A stretch of DNA of 64,000 nt from Myoxocephalus aenaeus (GCA_038501785.1 JBAMJR010000013.1:5378501-5442500); one strand, 5' to 3'. Positions 39,901-54,200 are shown, counted from the first letter of the stretch. Made by a program: numbers and translations. Notes: generated by a model from the letters alone, not told the origin.

Positions 39901-41333
39901 CGTAGGTGTGAGGGTCCACGTAGGTCCTGATACCCGGCAGACGCACTGCAGCAGGAGAAAGCAGGTTGCATCAGTTCATGAACATTCAAAAAAACGGTGG
40001 TGTGTCCCTACAGCTGGCTGTGTGTCCTCTGAACATTCCATTACTTTGTAGGGACATACCCTCTTGCTAGTGCTCAGTTTACTTTGCAAAACAGCACTCG
40101 GAACACATTGACGATAAGTGAAGATATGTTTATGCCCAACACTGGGTAACGCTTTGAACTTTGAAGATGATGTAGTCTTCATATAATTGAGTCTCGGTGA
40201 AGAATGTCCATGCAATAAAGAGCCAGTGAACAGCGGACCGTGTGTTATGATAACAGTGGCCGCAGATGCTGCTAAGCTGAACAATATGGCACACAGTCAT
40301 TAATGTACAGCTGATTTGTGATTCACACAAATTAACTTACAATGAATGACATGATATATAATGATATTATGATATAGTTTAAGACGTACTTTGAAAAAAA
40401 AGTGACGCTATGCTTTAGGTAATAAAGTTGTACTTTATTAGTCCCTATGGGGGAAATTTATGCTGTACATCTGACCCAACCAAACTATTCAGGAAGCGGT
40501 GGACGGCCGCAGTTCAGTGCCTGGGGAGTGCGGGGGCCGAAACCTGGGTCAAGGTTAAAGGTAGGAGTATCCCATATAAATAACACATTGTATATGAATA
40601 AAGGAGAACAAGCAATGACGAGGGAGGAAGGAAACGGGAGTTTAATCTTAAACACGTTACCCCTTTGTGTTGGTTCGCATCAGACGTTGTTACTTTTACA
40701 TATTGGTCCGATTTCAACTTCATAAAAAGTTGTGTGAGTGAAAACCTTTTTTGTCACTGTTCAAAAATGTATCAATGAAAACAACGTTTCTGGAGTAAAC
40801 CTATAATCAGAAATAGTTTAAACCTTGAATATCAGTTCCTGCTGTAACACTGAGGGACACTTGTTCCCCATCCAAAAGAAGCCTCCAGGATTGGTTTGCA
40901 AATGGACCGAGAAACCGTCTCCTCAACATGGTCTCGGTCCAATTACTGTCTTCTCATGTGACCGAATGAACCAAAGTAAAAGGGGAAACCACTTCAAGCT
41001 TGCGAACAGCTGCTCTAAAACAACCACCGTCGGTCAAGATGTGTTGAGAAAAACATCTCTTCAGTTGTTACTATCGAGCTATCGTTAATGTAATTAGCTA
41101 GTTGTACTACTCTGTGAAGGGTACAGTGCAGAGAGGAGATATTGGAACACGCCTCACAGAAACAGGGGGCAGTACTTACAGTGGCCGTTGCCAAAGTGTA
41201 GTCTTTTCTCATCAGGATGTTTGGATTTGCTGTGGCAACAGAACCTGCCAATCCAAACAGAGAAAGGTCATAAGTAGTGCCACATCTCCCAATAAGACTT
41301 CACCCATTGGCCCAGCCAGAAGGCTAGCGAAAG

Positions 41334-41392
<59 letters not shown>

Positions 41393-43560
41393 CCCAGCTC
41401 TTACAAACCAAGAGAGGATCAGTAAGTCTTATAATGAGCCATGGATTTATACTCTCTCTGAACAGTACTGACTGCCAATTTCAGCCCCACACACACACAC
41501 ACACACACACCAAAACATACACATACAATTCTTAGTTTTCTCTTATACATACGCACGCACACTGACAGGAATTACAGAAGAGAAATAGAGGACATGTTAC
41601 TTAAAAATATATAGGATGCAGCTATTTAAATGAATACGTATACAATCAACTTTCAGGCAGCATTGAAGGGAGCATAAGAATCACTGTGATTGGAGGAGGA
41701 AATCCTCAGTGAGAATCAAGTCAAGTAACCGGCAGACAGACCTGCCAATCAGGACGTAGAGCAGCACCGTGAGGAGGATGATGGCCACGGCGGAGGAAAT
41801 GGCGATCAGAACCACCTGGCTGCTCTCACTGGAGATGGAGAAGGCTGCTGAAGGACAGAGAGCAACAGGTCATGAGCAGTGTTGAACTTCATTCTGTAAC
41901 AAACTCATTAAAGTACACACATCCACTATCTTTCAGTGACTTCTTCACAAAAACGTTTCTGAAACCCAGTACAAAAAATAGCATGAATATTTGAGTGGTT
42001 TCCAATAAGAATGGATTCTCACTATTCTTTATCAGTGATTTCTCAGCACAGTGTCTAAATGATTAGGATTAAAGGTCTATTCTGAGCTGCACTCACAGTC
42101 GGGGCTGGTCTCAAACTGGAAACTGGGGCTGCTGCTTCCATATCCGGCAGCTGTGCGAGCTCTGATCTGCAGCAGGTAGGCGGTGTTGGGCTTCAGACCG
42201 TTCAGAGTCACATTACAACCCCGAGCACGGAGGATGGTGTAGCTGGTCTCCTGCTCCTCCTGTGAGACAAGGCAGACGAGAAAGGAAGAAGAGAGGGACA
42301 GAGAAAGGAATTCAATATTTGTAATATTCATTTTTTTTTAATACTACAATTTACACCAGGTTGGAACTATTAATGAATACATACATATACATACAAATAA
42401 AATAAAACACTGTATGAACTATGTTTATGTACATATGTACATACACCCACATAAACATCCTGGACAGTTTGGCAGCTTTCTTCCCCTTCTGATGAATTAT
42501 GTCCTTCTTATTTTATGACTTCTCTCCTACTGATCTCCACTGATAAAACAACAGGAGGATTTACACACCAGGGCTGCATTCGGCACATTGTTTCCAGATG
42601 TGGAAGGAAGAGAAATGGTGGTGAGAAGATGAGAGGACAGGAGGTAGAGCGAGAAGAGAGTGCAGTGATGTTTCCACACTGAGGATAATAGCAGGAGCCA
42701 ATCCAATAAAGTTATATTTATTGTTCATGTGTACATTTACTGTGCAGTAGTATTCTCCATGTTACTCATGTGTTACTTATATAGATATCCAGCCATCTAT
42801 TAATATATACATGTGATACATCAAACACAATAATAATCATTAATCAAAAATAATTGGAAAATGGTTATTTAAAAAATAAAAAGGCTCATATAAGGTTAGT
42901 GTGTGGATATGAAACAGTATGGATTACAGTATTACATAATTAGATAATTACAGTATGGATTAACAGTCAGTTGAGTAATATATAACATGCATAAAGAATG
43001 CTACATGCATTTGGTGTATTTTACTTTATTTATTTGTGTGAAATTATATTCAAATAAATGTATATAAATAAAGGGTGATTCAAATGTTTAGTTTTGTACT
43101 TTATCGCTTCAAACAAACATAGTTGAAGACCAAAGAATGTGAAAGTAGAATGCAAAAGCAACATTACACTACACAAGGTAGTCACTATCAGGACAGGAAA
43201 GCATGATATAATTCAGTGCCAGAATTAAAACACTTACTTTTTTATATATAGCGGAATTATCTTTACATGTTTCTCTGTCTGTGCCTCATAGCGTGTCTGT
43301 CCGTAACATTGCTATGAAACAAACTGCTAAATAGGGGGAAAATAGGACTACACTGATCTTAAATCTTAATGACGACCTATTAGAGATGACTTCAACAATC
43401 CTAAAAATGAGCTACATGTTCTGCAACGTAGCCAAGCTCATAAAAATCATCCAAGGCCGAATTGTGTTGAGGCATAGTCAAATCCTTTTTTTATAGCCCC
43501 AGTTATAAAGAGGCATTCATTGCTACGGGAAATAGCATAAACACAAGTCGACATTCACAT

Positions 43561-43625
<65 letters not shown>

Positions 43626-43872
43626 CACGCACACACACACAGTGTCCAAAAGAAACTTCAGGTCCATTAATGGAGTGGATCAGAGTTTTATGGCGCACAA
43701 AGCTTTTGAAACTGCTCTATGTGTGAGGAGGTAACTGATACAGCAGAACTGCTCTGGGACAACTCTTCATCTCAACTATAAATCTACTCGCAGCTTGTCA
43801 CCGTTACGCGTTCTGGACAGCATGTGATCCGCTGAAAATCACACACAGGTGAGGTACAAGTAGGTGTGTCTT

Positions 43873-43903
<31 letters not shown>

Positions 43904-44107
43904 TACACAGACTTAGAGAAAGACACTCAAGTCAAACACCTCACTTTTATGCATACGGCAGCCCGACAAGTTGTGTGATTGACTATTCAATTGTGTGTGT
44001 GTGTGTGTGTCACCAGAACACTGCTAGAATGTAATATGCCCTCTGTGCTGCGCTTTACTTTGACAATCTAAACAAAGCTGTAGAAAATTATAGCTTGTAT
44101 AACACAC

Positions 44108-44189
<82 letters not shown>

Positions 44190-44905
44190 GATGCAAACTC
44201 ATACAGACCCAAAAACAGGAGATGTGCAGCCGAAGTCTTGTAAATACAGTGTTTGAGCCAGCATTCCTTCCATCTAAGACTAAATAAACAGGCCAAATTA
44301 AAGTGGATCTGAAGCTCTCTCTCTCTCTGCTTTTTAGATTGCAGTGATAAAACATGCAAAAACAATCAGCAAATTGTATTCCCACAAATTCTATTTTCAC
44401 AAAGTGCACTTGGAAATGCCTTATCGGCTGTCGAGCACCCTTTAGCCGGTTAAAGCATCAAGAAGATCACACAGCCGGCCTGGGATTTCTAAAGATGAAA
44501 CACCTCTCTTCTTCTGGAACGTTTTCGGGTTGGAAATTCCCAAGAATATCAGCAAACATTCCCTCAGAATTCCCATATATAGGAATTATAATTCGGGAAC
44601 AGCCCTTGCGCTTTGGAAACGTGGGCCTCTGGTTTCAGGACCGTGTGACAAAGTGGTATGTGCTGGCGAAAAGAGCAGCGCGGACCAAGACGGGGGCAAA
44701 AGAAAGGTTAGGCTGGGTTCATTTAAAATAATTTGCTGCAAGCTATGAACCACTTCAGCTTCTAATATTATTTTCCCCTTTCTTAAACTGTTTTTAAACC
44801 AACTAGCCTCACACTAATTGTGTTATGTATTACTATTCAATAAAGCAGGAGAAATGCACTACTTGTATTACAGTAATCGTATCTGTCATTGGCACTGATT
44901 CTGAT

Positions 44906-44951
<46 letters not shown>

Positions 44952-47900
44952 GCATTTATTCAGTTGAAATGTATCATACCATATAGTTTCATACATTTTG
45001 TTGTACGTTTTAATCTTCTCATTTGGTATCAGTGTAATGCAGAGACTGTTCATTGTCTTTTCCTTTTAAGTTGAACTTCCTTTGAAGCTAAAAATCCATC
45101 AGTGGAAATGTGATCATCCCAGTTGTTCCCAAAGAAGACTACATTACATGTAACTCCAGAAACAACAGATGCCAAGTACATTGCTCTTCAAACCCTCCGA
45201 TGACTTCAACATAATTGATGTGATACAGCAAATTATCTATTAGATGCACATGAAAAATTATAGGACATGTTTTTGTCAGTTGGCAGGAAATCTTGCACTA
45301 AACTGGTGCGTTACTTTGAGCATGAGAAGGTCAATCCGCACTCAGGAGTTACTGTATACATTACTTTTATTACGATTCATATTTGTGTTCTGCCCGACAC
45401 TATAGAGTTCACAGAAGCCGATACAAATGAAATATATAACTTTTAAAATGCCCTACAAAATCTTTTACTTGTCCTGAATAAAGGTCAAAACAGTCTTGAG
45501 TGATTTTTAAACCCCACAAATAAAACACAACTGTCATGACTGCCGTTGTCTGCCATTGGTTTGACCACAGACATCTATTGGTCCAAGTAATTCATCGACT
45601 ATAAAGAAGTATTCCAAGTTTGAATGATGTTGTGTGGTTGTTGGCGAAATGTTCACTTTTCTCCATTAAGAGAAGCTGGAGTCATCGGTGAACGGCTATT
45701 GGATTACATGATAATGTACACTGTGTATGTCTGTCTTAAACTTAAGTAAATAAAGACAGAGGAAACCACAAACATTGAAAGGCAGAACGTCTGACGGATG
45801 CCGCAAATCTGAACATCTTCTTGCTAAAAGCTCTCTTTTAATCTCAACTCAAGCTGTTTTCGTGTTCTCTTTCACCATCCTGTTTATGTGTGGACGCAAT
45901 TATATCTGCGTGTGTCTGCGTATGTGTCCCTAAAAGCCTCTTTCTGCCTCCTAAGTGAGTCATGGTGTGGTCTCGGTGTGGGTTATTTGTGCTCCGACTC
46001 TTGTGCTCCTCCGGCCTTGATCCTTGGCGTACTGGAGGCCCTCAAGCGTTCCTCTGCCTGCCACCCGAAGAGGCCTCTATCCTGGGTTGTTATGGGGGGT
46101 CTCCCCTGGTTGTCCCAGTTTGCTCTTCTGCATGGAAGAGCCTTTTGTCTGGGGTTTAAAACCCCTGGGTATGTATGGCTGCTGTGAAGAATCCTCTGGG
46201 AACTTGTGAGTTTGTGGCTGTCCCTAAGTGTCTCCAGTAACTCCTGAGAGACGACGTGATTAACAGGGATCAGCGTAAAGGCCAAGAGATATTTCATTAC
46301 ACAACTCTGTCACACAGAGTCTTCCTTACACTCTTTTCCATATCTTCTTTTGATGGATATGCATTTGTAATGGATAAGGATGTGTGTGTGCGATTGTAAA
46401 GCTACAGCTGCTGAAGTAGAGCTCTACTTCAGTCATTAACTTTTCTCCCTCGCTGTTTTCTGTTTGAACTTCTTAGGTAAGGATGGCTGAGTAGGGAACA
46501 GAGTTTAGAGAGGAAACAGCTTCTGTCTGCCTACTAATCAAGAGATTAGGGGCCACTTTTGCATTCACGCAAACTGGGATCTGGGGAACACACATGCACA
46601 CACGCACATGCACGCTGAATCTGCCAGAGTGATTACACTTGCATCCACGGCTAATTTCGCCATCAAATGTCAGCCATAGCACTGCATTGGTGCTGAAAGG
46701 CAGTGTGATTCGTTCTGCACTAATTTCCCTCACAGAGGAATGAGTGACCCCAGAGACGCATTTACTGTCGGCCATAAAACGTGTCTCCATTAAGGAGAGG
46801 CGGACAGGATGAGAAATAGAGGGAGCGATGAAAAAGAGAGATGAGAGGTAAACGTGAGCGGAGGAGGGGAGAAGGACGAAGCAAAAGTAGAAGGACAGAA
46901 ACGCAAAAAAAAAGAAGTAGAAAAGACAACACAGGTCGAGTAATAGAGGAGAAGGGCGGGGTGTTGGGAAATGGAGACGAAATGAGAGAACGGAGCATGA
47001 CAAAATAAAAACATGAGAATATTATCAGAATATTTTAACCCATTCTTAAACTTCCCCATGTATCATTTGAAACGAGATTTCAAATTTCCAAAAATGTTTA
47101 TAGTATCTAACGATACTGATACAATTACAAATGACCTGTTCAAATTGTATTCAGTAAACTTAATCAAAGTAACGCAATGTCAAAGTAATATGTAACATGA
47201 TTATTATCTAATTTTTGGATTATCTCAATACCAAATGTGCAAATCATACAAAATCTCAGAATTTGAAACGGTCCTCTCATTTCCCACAATTACAATGCAT
47301 ATTTTCACACTGGAATGGCTCTTGTCGCAGAAACAAAAACCTTTTTTTTTTTTTTTTATCCTCATTACATAAAGCCGTTTCATGGTCCCCGAAACTGATA
47401 ACATGACACTTACAAAGTAGGCAATCCAGCAAACACTCTGCTGAAAGCAATAGTTTATCATTTTGGAAATGAACTTTTCATCTGTTTGCCACGAGTTGGA
47501 TGAAGAGATTCATACCATGTCACGGGATAGATGGCATAACTGGAGGAGGATTCTACTTATGGGCCCAAAAACGTGGAGAGACTTTTTCAACGTATGCGTA
47601 GAGTAGGCAAATAACATAGTATTAAAAGGCCATTGTTAATGTCAGCCTACTCTACTCCTTCATACCTCCATGGGTTACACAGCTACACAGCTCACTCATT
47701 TACACATTATAACCCATCATATGTTGGCCGTAGCCTTGTATTGACAGGACGGATCACAGTGGTTTCAATTCATGATGCAGCCGCGCTGAGAAAGGCACAC
47801 AAAGTAAAGTAACATGTTCTGCCCCAACCTTTTCGTAGTATTTGATCTCATAGTCGAGGATGATGCCATTGGGTCTTTCTGGCTGCTGCCAGGACAGGGA

Positions 47901-48183
47901 GACGCTGTTCCGGGACGTCTTTTCCTTTCTGATCACTGTTACCGGGGAGGGAGCTGGGTGGGAGACACAGACAGACATGAGAGGGAAAGAGAGAGAGAGA
48001 GTGAGTTCCTTCATTGGGAGGTTCAGTTGAAGTTCAGTCCCCCGGTGTTGCATCCTGGAAATTGTCTGTGGTTCCTGTTCGCCTAATTCAGTTTGCTGCC
48101 CGGTGGGGCTGCATTAAAGGCTTTGGCCCAGGGAACGAGACAATGTACACTAATTCAAACACTGGCTTGTGCGTATATGCACA

Positions 48184-48229
<46 letters not shown>

Positions 48230-49172
48230 ACAAGAACTAGAAGTATAATACAGTGACGTGCATTTCAGCTCTGTGGAAGCGAAGTAGATAGTGCTCAGGT
48301 CAGAGCTTATGATTCGACTTTAACTCGTCAAAATAAAACTTAATGCATTGTACTATTTCAGTGGGATTGCAATGAATCAGAGTTTTATGAGGTTTTTAAT
48401 ATTGGTAGTGGCAGCAAAAAACTGTGTGTCAGTCCCAGTCTTATTGTCACCTCAAGTCTCTTCATACTGAGAAACCTTTCCAGATTAAAAACTAACCTTA
48501 AAGCATTGACATTTTCTTCTCACATTCATTTAGCTACGGTTGATTACTTGTGTTATGGAGAGTAAAAAGCTTGTGATTGTGGGACAAAGCAGGAATCACA
48601 ATGAAGAAAAACAAAACTGTGCTTGGTTACAACGTTAAGTGTCACTGGAGCTGGTCAGCATACCAAACTCCCATTCAATCACGCAGAAACGTTCCTGCTT
48701 ATGTCGCATGCACAATGCATTAAAACGGCGTCTCCTTCAGCGTTTATTGGAGCAACTTGCTGCTCTGCATATCATTTGGAATGTGTATTCATTTGAATAT
48801 ACGATATATATAAACCACCCCTTCCCCTTTGCCCCGATGCGGGCCCTGTCCCTTTTGGGTTGGCGCTTTCTCCCTCCCCAATTTTCCCGTCCAGTCCTTC
48901 ACCCATGCATCGCCTTGCCTCAGGGAGTTCACATGGTCCCAAGTAATTTAGCACATCCCTTCCTCTATCAAGCCCTGCACCCCTCCCTCGTTCTTTCTCG
49001 CTCTCTTGCTCTTCACTCCCTTCCTCATTTCCCTTTTTTACTGCTCTCTAATTGCCAGGCAGCTCCAGGGCCAGCCCGGCATCTGAGGCATCGACTTTTA
49101 ATTTTATTAGACCACAGGAAAAAACATGTTTGTCTTTGAAATGTTGGAGCCTTTCTTGATTGTGATTATATA

Positions 49173-49217
<45 letters not shown>

Positions 49218-50593
49218 CTATCCGTGCATATACTGGCGTGTATTTCGGCGGGAAGTTATTCTCCTGTAATGAATCCAGATGGGGAGAATCTGTTTCTATA
49301 CCCCCTGCTCCTTCTCTCCTCCTCTCCCTCTGGTTCTGATAGCGGGGTGATGCTTTTTATTGGCTCTGTGGTTTATGGTGGTAATGATTTACTGTGGCTG
49401 GGCCGCTTGGAGGCAGCTTCAAGTTCCTCTCCTCCTCCTTTTCCTTCGCCTTGCTTCTCCCCCCCCCCCTCTCTCTCTCCCTGCATGTCTATTGCCGAGC
49501 ACTTAATTTGCTGTCACTCTCTGTTTCTGTCTGTGGTATAACTGTAAAACTAATACAGCATACCAGGCCCATAATGGCCTTAAAAACTGGCCTTCAGCGT
49601 CGTTCATATGCGACGCAAGGGACACAGCTGTCGCAGCTTTTATTTATTCTGTACACTGTTGGACTGGTGGACTATTCAAAGTAGTTTATTGGCAGTAATG
49701 CTATAGAATCCATTGAAAATAAATGTTGTCCTGATTATGCAGCGAGTTTTCAATGCAGCGAGTCCCCGGGACCCACAGGTGGTCATTTGAGTGGGTCCCA
49801 ATCCCATTTGTGTTTTGTGATTGTCGTGTTAAAACTCATGTTTGTTTTCTATACTTCTTCTCAGTTGCTTCCCCTTCTAGCCTCTCACACATTTGACCAA
49901 ATCACAATATCAATATATATATATATTTTTTTTTTCTTCTTCTTTTTTTAAGAATAACTGCTTACTTACTCAACATGTTGGAGTAAATATAACCATTTCA
50001 TTTTTTTTACGAATCTAAAAAGAACATTCCTTCTGCAAATAGTTTTTTTCATTCACATCCTATGAACAAGACACGATCTCCTTGCGTAAAATATATATAT
50101 ATACGTAGATGGTGAGAACAAGTCCAACAGTGGCCGTGTGAGTTTTATGTTCCAATACCGAGTTTGAAGTGTTGATTGTTGAAGTCAAAGCTGTGCGGCG
50201 AGGACTGGTCTTGCTGCAGCAACATTTAGTTTCTCCCGCGATGATGGAGACTACAAACACAGGATCTGGTTTGCGCAAGATAGATGCTCAGACGGCAGGA
50301 TAATCAACCACCAGGTGAAGCAGTGATGTGTATATATATATACTGTGTGTCCCTGCGTTTTCTTCTTGTTAGACCCACTCTGTCAAGTTCAGCTGCAGCT
50401 CAGACTGTTGATATTAGACTACTCTAATGTGGATCCCAGCTACTCTGTTGTTCGCGTAGTTATAACAATGAGTGGAGGGCAAGGGAGGTGGGATAAGGAG
50501 AGCTATCTGACAGCACCTTGACAGCACAGCAAGGACACACAGCTCCTTCCCAGGGAAACACTTAATCCAGCTTTTAACAGCTTTGGCATCTCT

Positions 50594-50646
<53 letters not shown>

Positions 50647-51136
50647 TATGTGAGAGAAAGTGTACTATAGCCGAGTGGGGCTAGAGCACTGACATACCTA
50701 ATCCTTGTAAAGGGCTGATGGAGGGTGTGCAGCTGCAGGCTGATATTTTTCTTAGAGAGAGAGGGAGAGGAGTGTGTGTCTGTGTGGTATAATGAAGGGC
50801 CGTGTTTTTGTGTGTGCGTGTGCTTGATCTGTGATGTGGAAAGACACAGGTTCATCTCCTCTGATGATCGCTCAAACATTAAAGATGTTTTTTTATATTC
50901 AGATCACACACAGCCCTCTTAGTGTGAGTGTGCGTCAAATCCAATATAAATGCGGATCCCCCTGACTAACCACACAGATGATGGTTACTAATAAAAGACT
51001 CAAACATTTTAATTTGTTTCATTTTGGATGGCCTTTACTTGAAACGTGTGGTTTTTAATCTCTTTTGCTTTCCCCTCATCACAACATATGATTTGTCTTA
51101 TCCCCAGGCTAGAAACATGTGCACGTACTGTATGTG

Positions 51137-51200
<64 letters not shown>

Positions 51201-54200
51201 ATTTACCTCTCATCCCTGCCCTGTCACTTTAAAGAGGCCATGTCTATACAGTCAAGGTGTGTCAACACAATTTGTCTGTGTATTGTGTGTACATACAACC
51301 TTTGACATTAGCATATTCATGACACTCTAAGGGAGTTTACTTATGTATGATTGAGTGCATCTAGCCTTACAGTTTGTTTGTGTGAATATGTTTGCCCTTG
51401 AGTGAACTCCAAAAGGTTCAAGCTAAATGCTGTATGAGCATCATTATAATTCTAATCACAGAAAGAGAAATGCTCTTATGTATGCCTTGATTTCAGGAAA
51501 TGTGACGTGCCCTGACTGACAGCCATGTCCCGCCTCACTGATCACCTGCATACATGCCAAAGCACGCACCGTAACCTGTAAATCAAAGCAACTCTCGTGT
51601 TCCTGGAATAGCGCAGCGACAAAGAGGTTGCCGTGTGTGCATTCAAATCACGACAAAAGACGGGACTCGCTACGCTTCACGACATATACCGCGACCACTC
51701 TGTGTAAATGCACAGCTATTGCCATCTGCCGATCATCGAGGATGTGATGGAGCGTCTGACCTCGCTGTGTGACAACTTTTGAGCGAAAACACCCATCTGT
51801 TCACTCTGCTCAAAAAAACACCTTCCAAAGAGCTAAATCACCTCCCAAGGTTGGGAGCAAAAAAAAAAAAAGGCTTGCAGAAACACGGGGAGGCATATAG
51901 GGAGGAAGACAATAGCATGGTGTGTGTTTGGAAGGATCCCGTTTCCAGATGAAGAGAGAGATAATGGTTGAGGGGAAAACAGTCAAAAGAAAACAAAGAA
52001 AACACTGAACTGCAGACAGAAAGACTTTACCAAAAACCAAGGCAAAAACTGTGTAAGAGAACATTGAAGAAAGTGGGAAAAGGAAAATAATAAATTGATG
52101 CACTAAAGCCAGAACACTGCACATTCCTTGCTAGAGTCAGGGATGTCTGAGGTTTGGCGCCTTCTACTGCAGCTAGATTTATTTGACTCTTGGAATTTCA
52201 CAACACCACTTCCCTTTGCTTTCTTATTCATCTAAAGACTTGATGCGTGGAGAGATATTTGTATAAAATATTGATGAGCGCTTTAGGTACCCATCCTCAT
52301 GTTAGGAGTGTCTTTTTAAAAGGATGAGATTTTATTTGCATTTTTGCAAAAGACATTCGATCCCGGCAGTTAAACAAGCGAATAGCGGCCCGGGATCGCC
52401 TTGTAAATGTCCAGTTCTGATGGTTGGAGTGCATATGTTTGGAGCACATAAACTACAGGCTAGTGTATGATAAGGATATTTAGAGGAAGAGGGAGAAACG
52501 GGGCGCAGTGAAGAGAGAAGTATTGCATATTATCTAAGTGCTCGGTAGCTACTATTTTTTTATTGATAAACTTGCGGTTCTACCCACAGTTCAATTTAAA
52601 ATACACTCATGCATTAGAACCACATACTCATAGAGTATATGCATGGAGTCTGGAGTCTTGTGTTGGTGTTGGCGGTAATAAACCACATAGTCGTAAAACA
52701 TAATAATGTGATAGTGGTCTGATTCTGTGACTGCATGCCTTTATCTGTATATAAAGCTATCTGTATATAAAGCTCACCAGCTTGGTTGGTGGTGATGGTG
52801 ACCGCGGCGTACTGTCTCATCTTGGGCGCCAGCGATGACACACCGTTCAGTGCTTCGATCTCAAAGGTGTAGTTGGTGTGGGCTAGCAGGTCCCCCACCG
52901 TCACCGTGGTGTTGTGGAGGCCCGCGGCTCTTGGCAGGAAGTGAACGTTGCTCCGGCAAGGCTCGCAACGCAGGTTGCCCCCGTTACTGCCGTTAGCGGC
53001 CTCCCCTCGGCAGCGTTTGCAGAGGACGGTGAAGGTGACGTCCCTGCGCCCGCCGGCGTCTTCCGGCCAGCTCCAGTCCAGGATGACGGAGGTCTCGTTA
53101 ATGGAAGAGATCACATTTCGAGGCGCTGAAGGGGGTCCTGGTAGAGAAGAAGAGAAACATTTAAAAAGGAAGAAAGAAAGTAAGTTAGTAGAAAGGCGAT
53201 AGAAGAAAAGGGAAGAAAGCAAATAAAGGAGAGATTGATAATCGTAAAAAAATTCAAGTGGCAGTGACATTAGATGGGATTAGATTTAGTAGCAGTCATC
53301 GGCCAAGTAAAATACATATAGCATCTAAAAAAGGAGGTTGGTAGGTTTTCTCTCAAACATAGCGATGCATTATTGGTTGCAGTTTGTCTGTATTAAAAGC
53401 TCACTTGTTTCCAAGGAAGTGAGTTATCCAGGTAGAAACTATAGCCATTTAACAGACAGGCCTTTAAAGTGCAAATGTGTTTTACCTAATTGGAGGTTTT
53501 CAATCAATATTTATTTTTGTAAATGTTGCAGTTTAATTGAGTTAATATGAGTCTTTGTACATGAATCTCCTTGCCTCTCTTTTTGGATCAGTATGAGGAA
53601 GAAAAAAAGGGCATGACAGCATCTTGGATAAAAAAAAAAGAGAGAAAAGACTGTCAAATTCGACTGGCATATAAAAGTAAAAATTGAAAACAGATCCCTC
53701 TGAATATTTCCAGATTTGTATATCAAAGCTGTGACTGTAATTACATGGGGAACAAAACAAAACTGCCAAATAACTCTGTTGAGAAGTAGCAGGAGAGGAA
53801 GGGAAATGGGCTTAGTGGATTGTGTCTTGAGATCAAATGTTTGGTTTGGTTTGTTTGACTTTACAACAATTTACTTCATTCCCAAACTATGCATGGCTCC
53901 TGTCTTGGTAATCTGAATTACATTTTTTGTGCAAGAGAGAAATCAGAAGGTAGATACACCAACATATTTGAATGTAGACAATTGCATCAGGGCATCTGAC
54001 AGGCGGAGGAATCTAAATTACAGACTCCTTGTTTGATGTTGTAACAAATCCAATATGGCTCCGAAGTTCAAGGCGGTTCTGCAGCTCCTAACCCGAAAAT
54101 AATTGTCATTTGAAGTTTCTAGAGCTCAACAGTGACTCCAGTTCTGGAAGTGAGTTTTCCATTCATTCACTCAATTGTTTCAACAAATCCTGATATAAAG

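Larger units (their letters stand above)
42260..47828 (-). other. epha3: epha3 intron 6
   Basis: 5569 bp. Holds long CA tracts at 43562-43620 and 44109-44185, a GA tract near 43882-43902, a GT tract near 43992-44010, an AT tract at 44911-44942, and a GC-richer block at about 45950-46220. No exon recognised. The 252-bp intron 7 (41845-42096) is unremarkable. Confidence 0.85.
47954..52777 (-). other. epha3: epha3 intron 5
   Basis: 4824 bp. Holds CA/GT tracts at 48186-48228, 49176-49214, 50596-50640 and 51138-51198. No exon recognised. Confidence 0.85.

Noticed and set aside
41845..41847. Three extra bases of exon 8 from the outer AG of the NAGNAG
   Set aside because: The inner AG reproduces the human SPDSFSIS junction, so the shorter exon is taken as the main form; the longer form is kept as a finding.
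46473..47003. Minus-strand 176-residue open frame
   Set aside because: The N-terminal part is translation of a purine-rich stretch giving Phe/Ser/Leu runs; no domain and no exon-like boundaries. It lies in epha3 intron 6.
51480..51790. Moderately GC-rich block in intron 5 considered as a conserved enhancer
   Set aside because: Only E-box-like words are visible, which occur by chance; no evidence without cross-species alignment.
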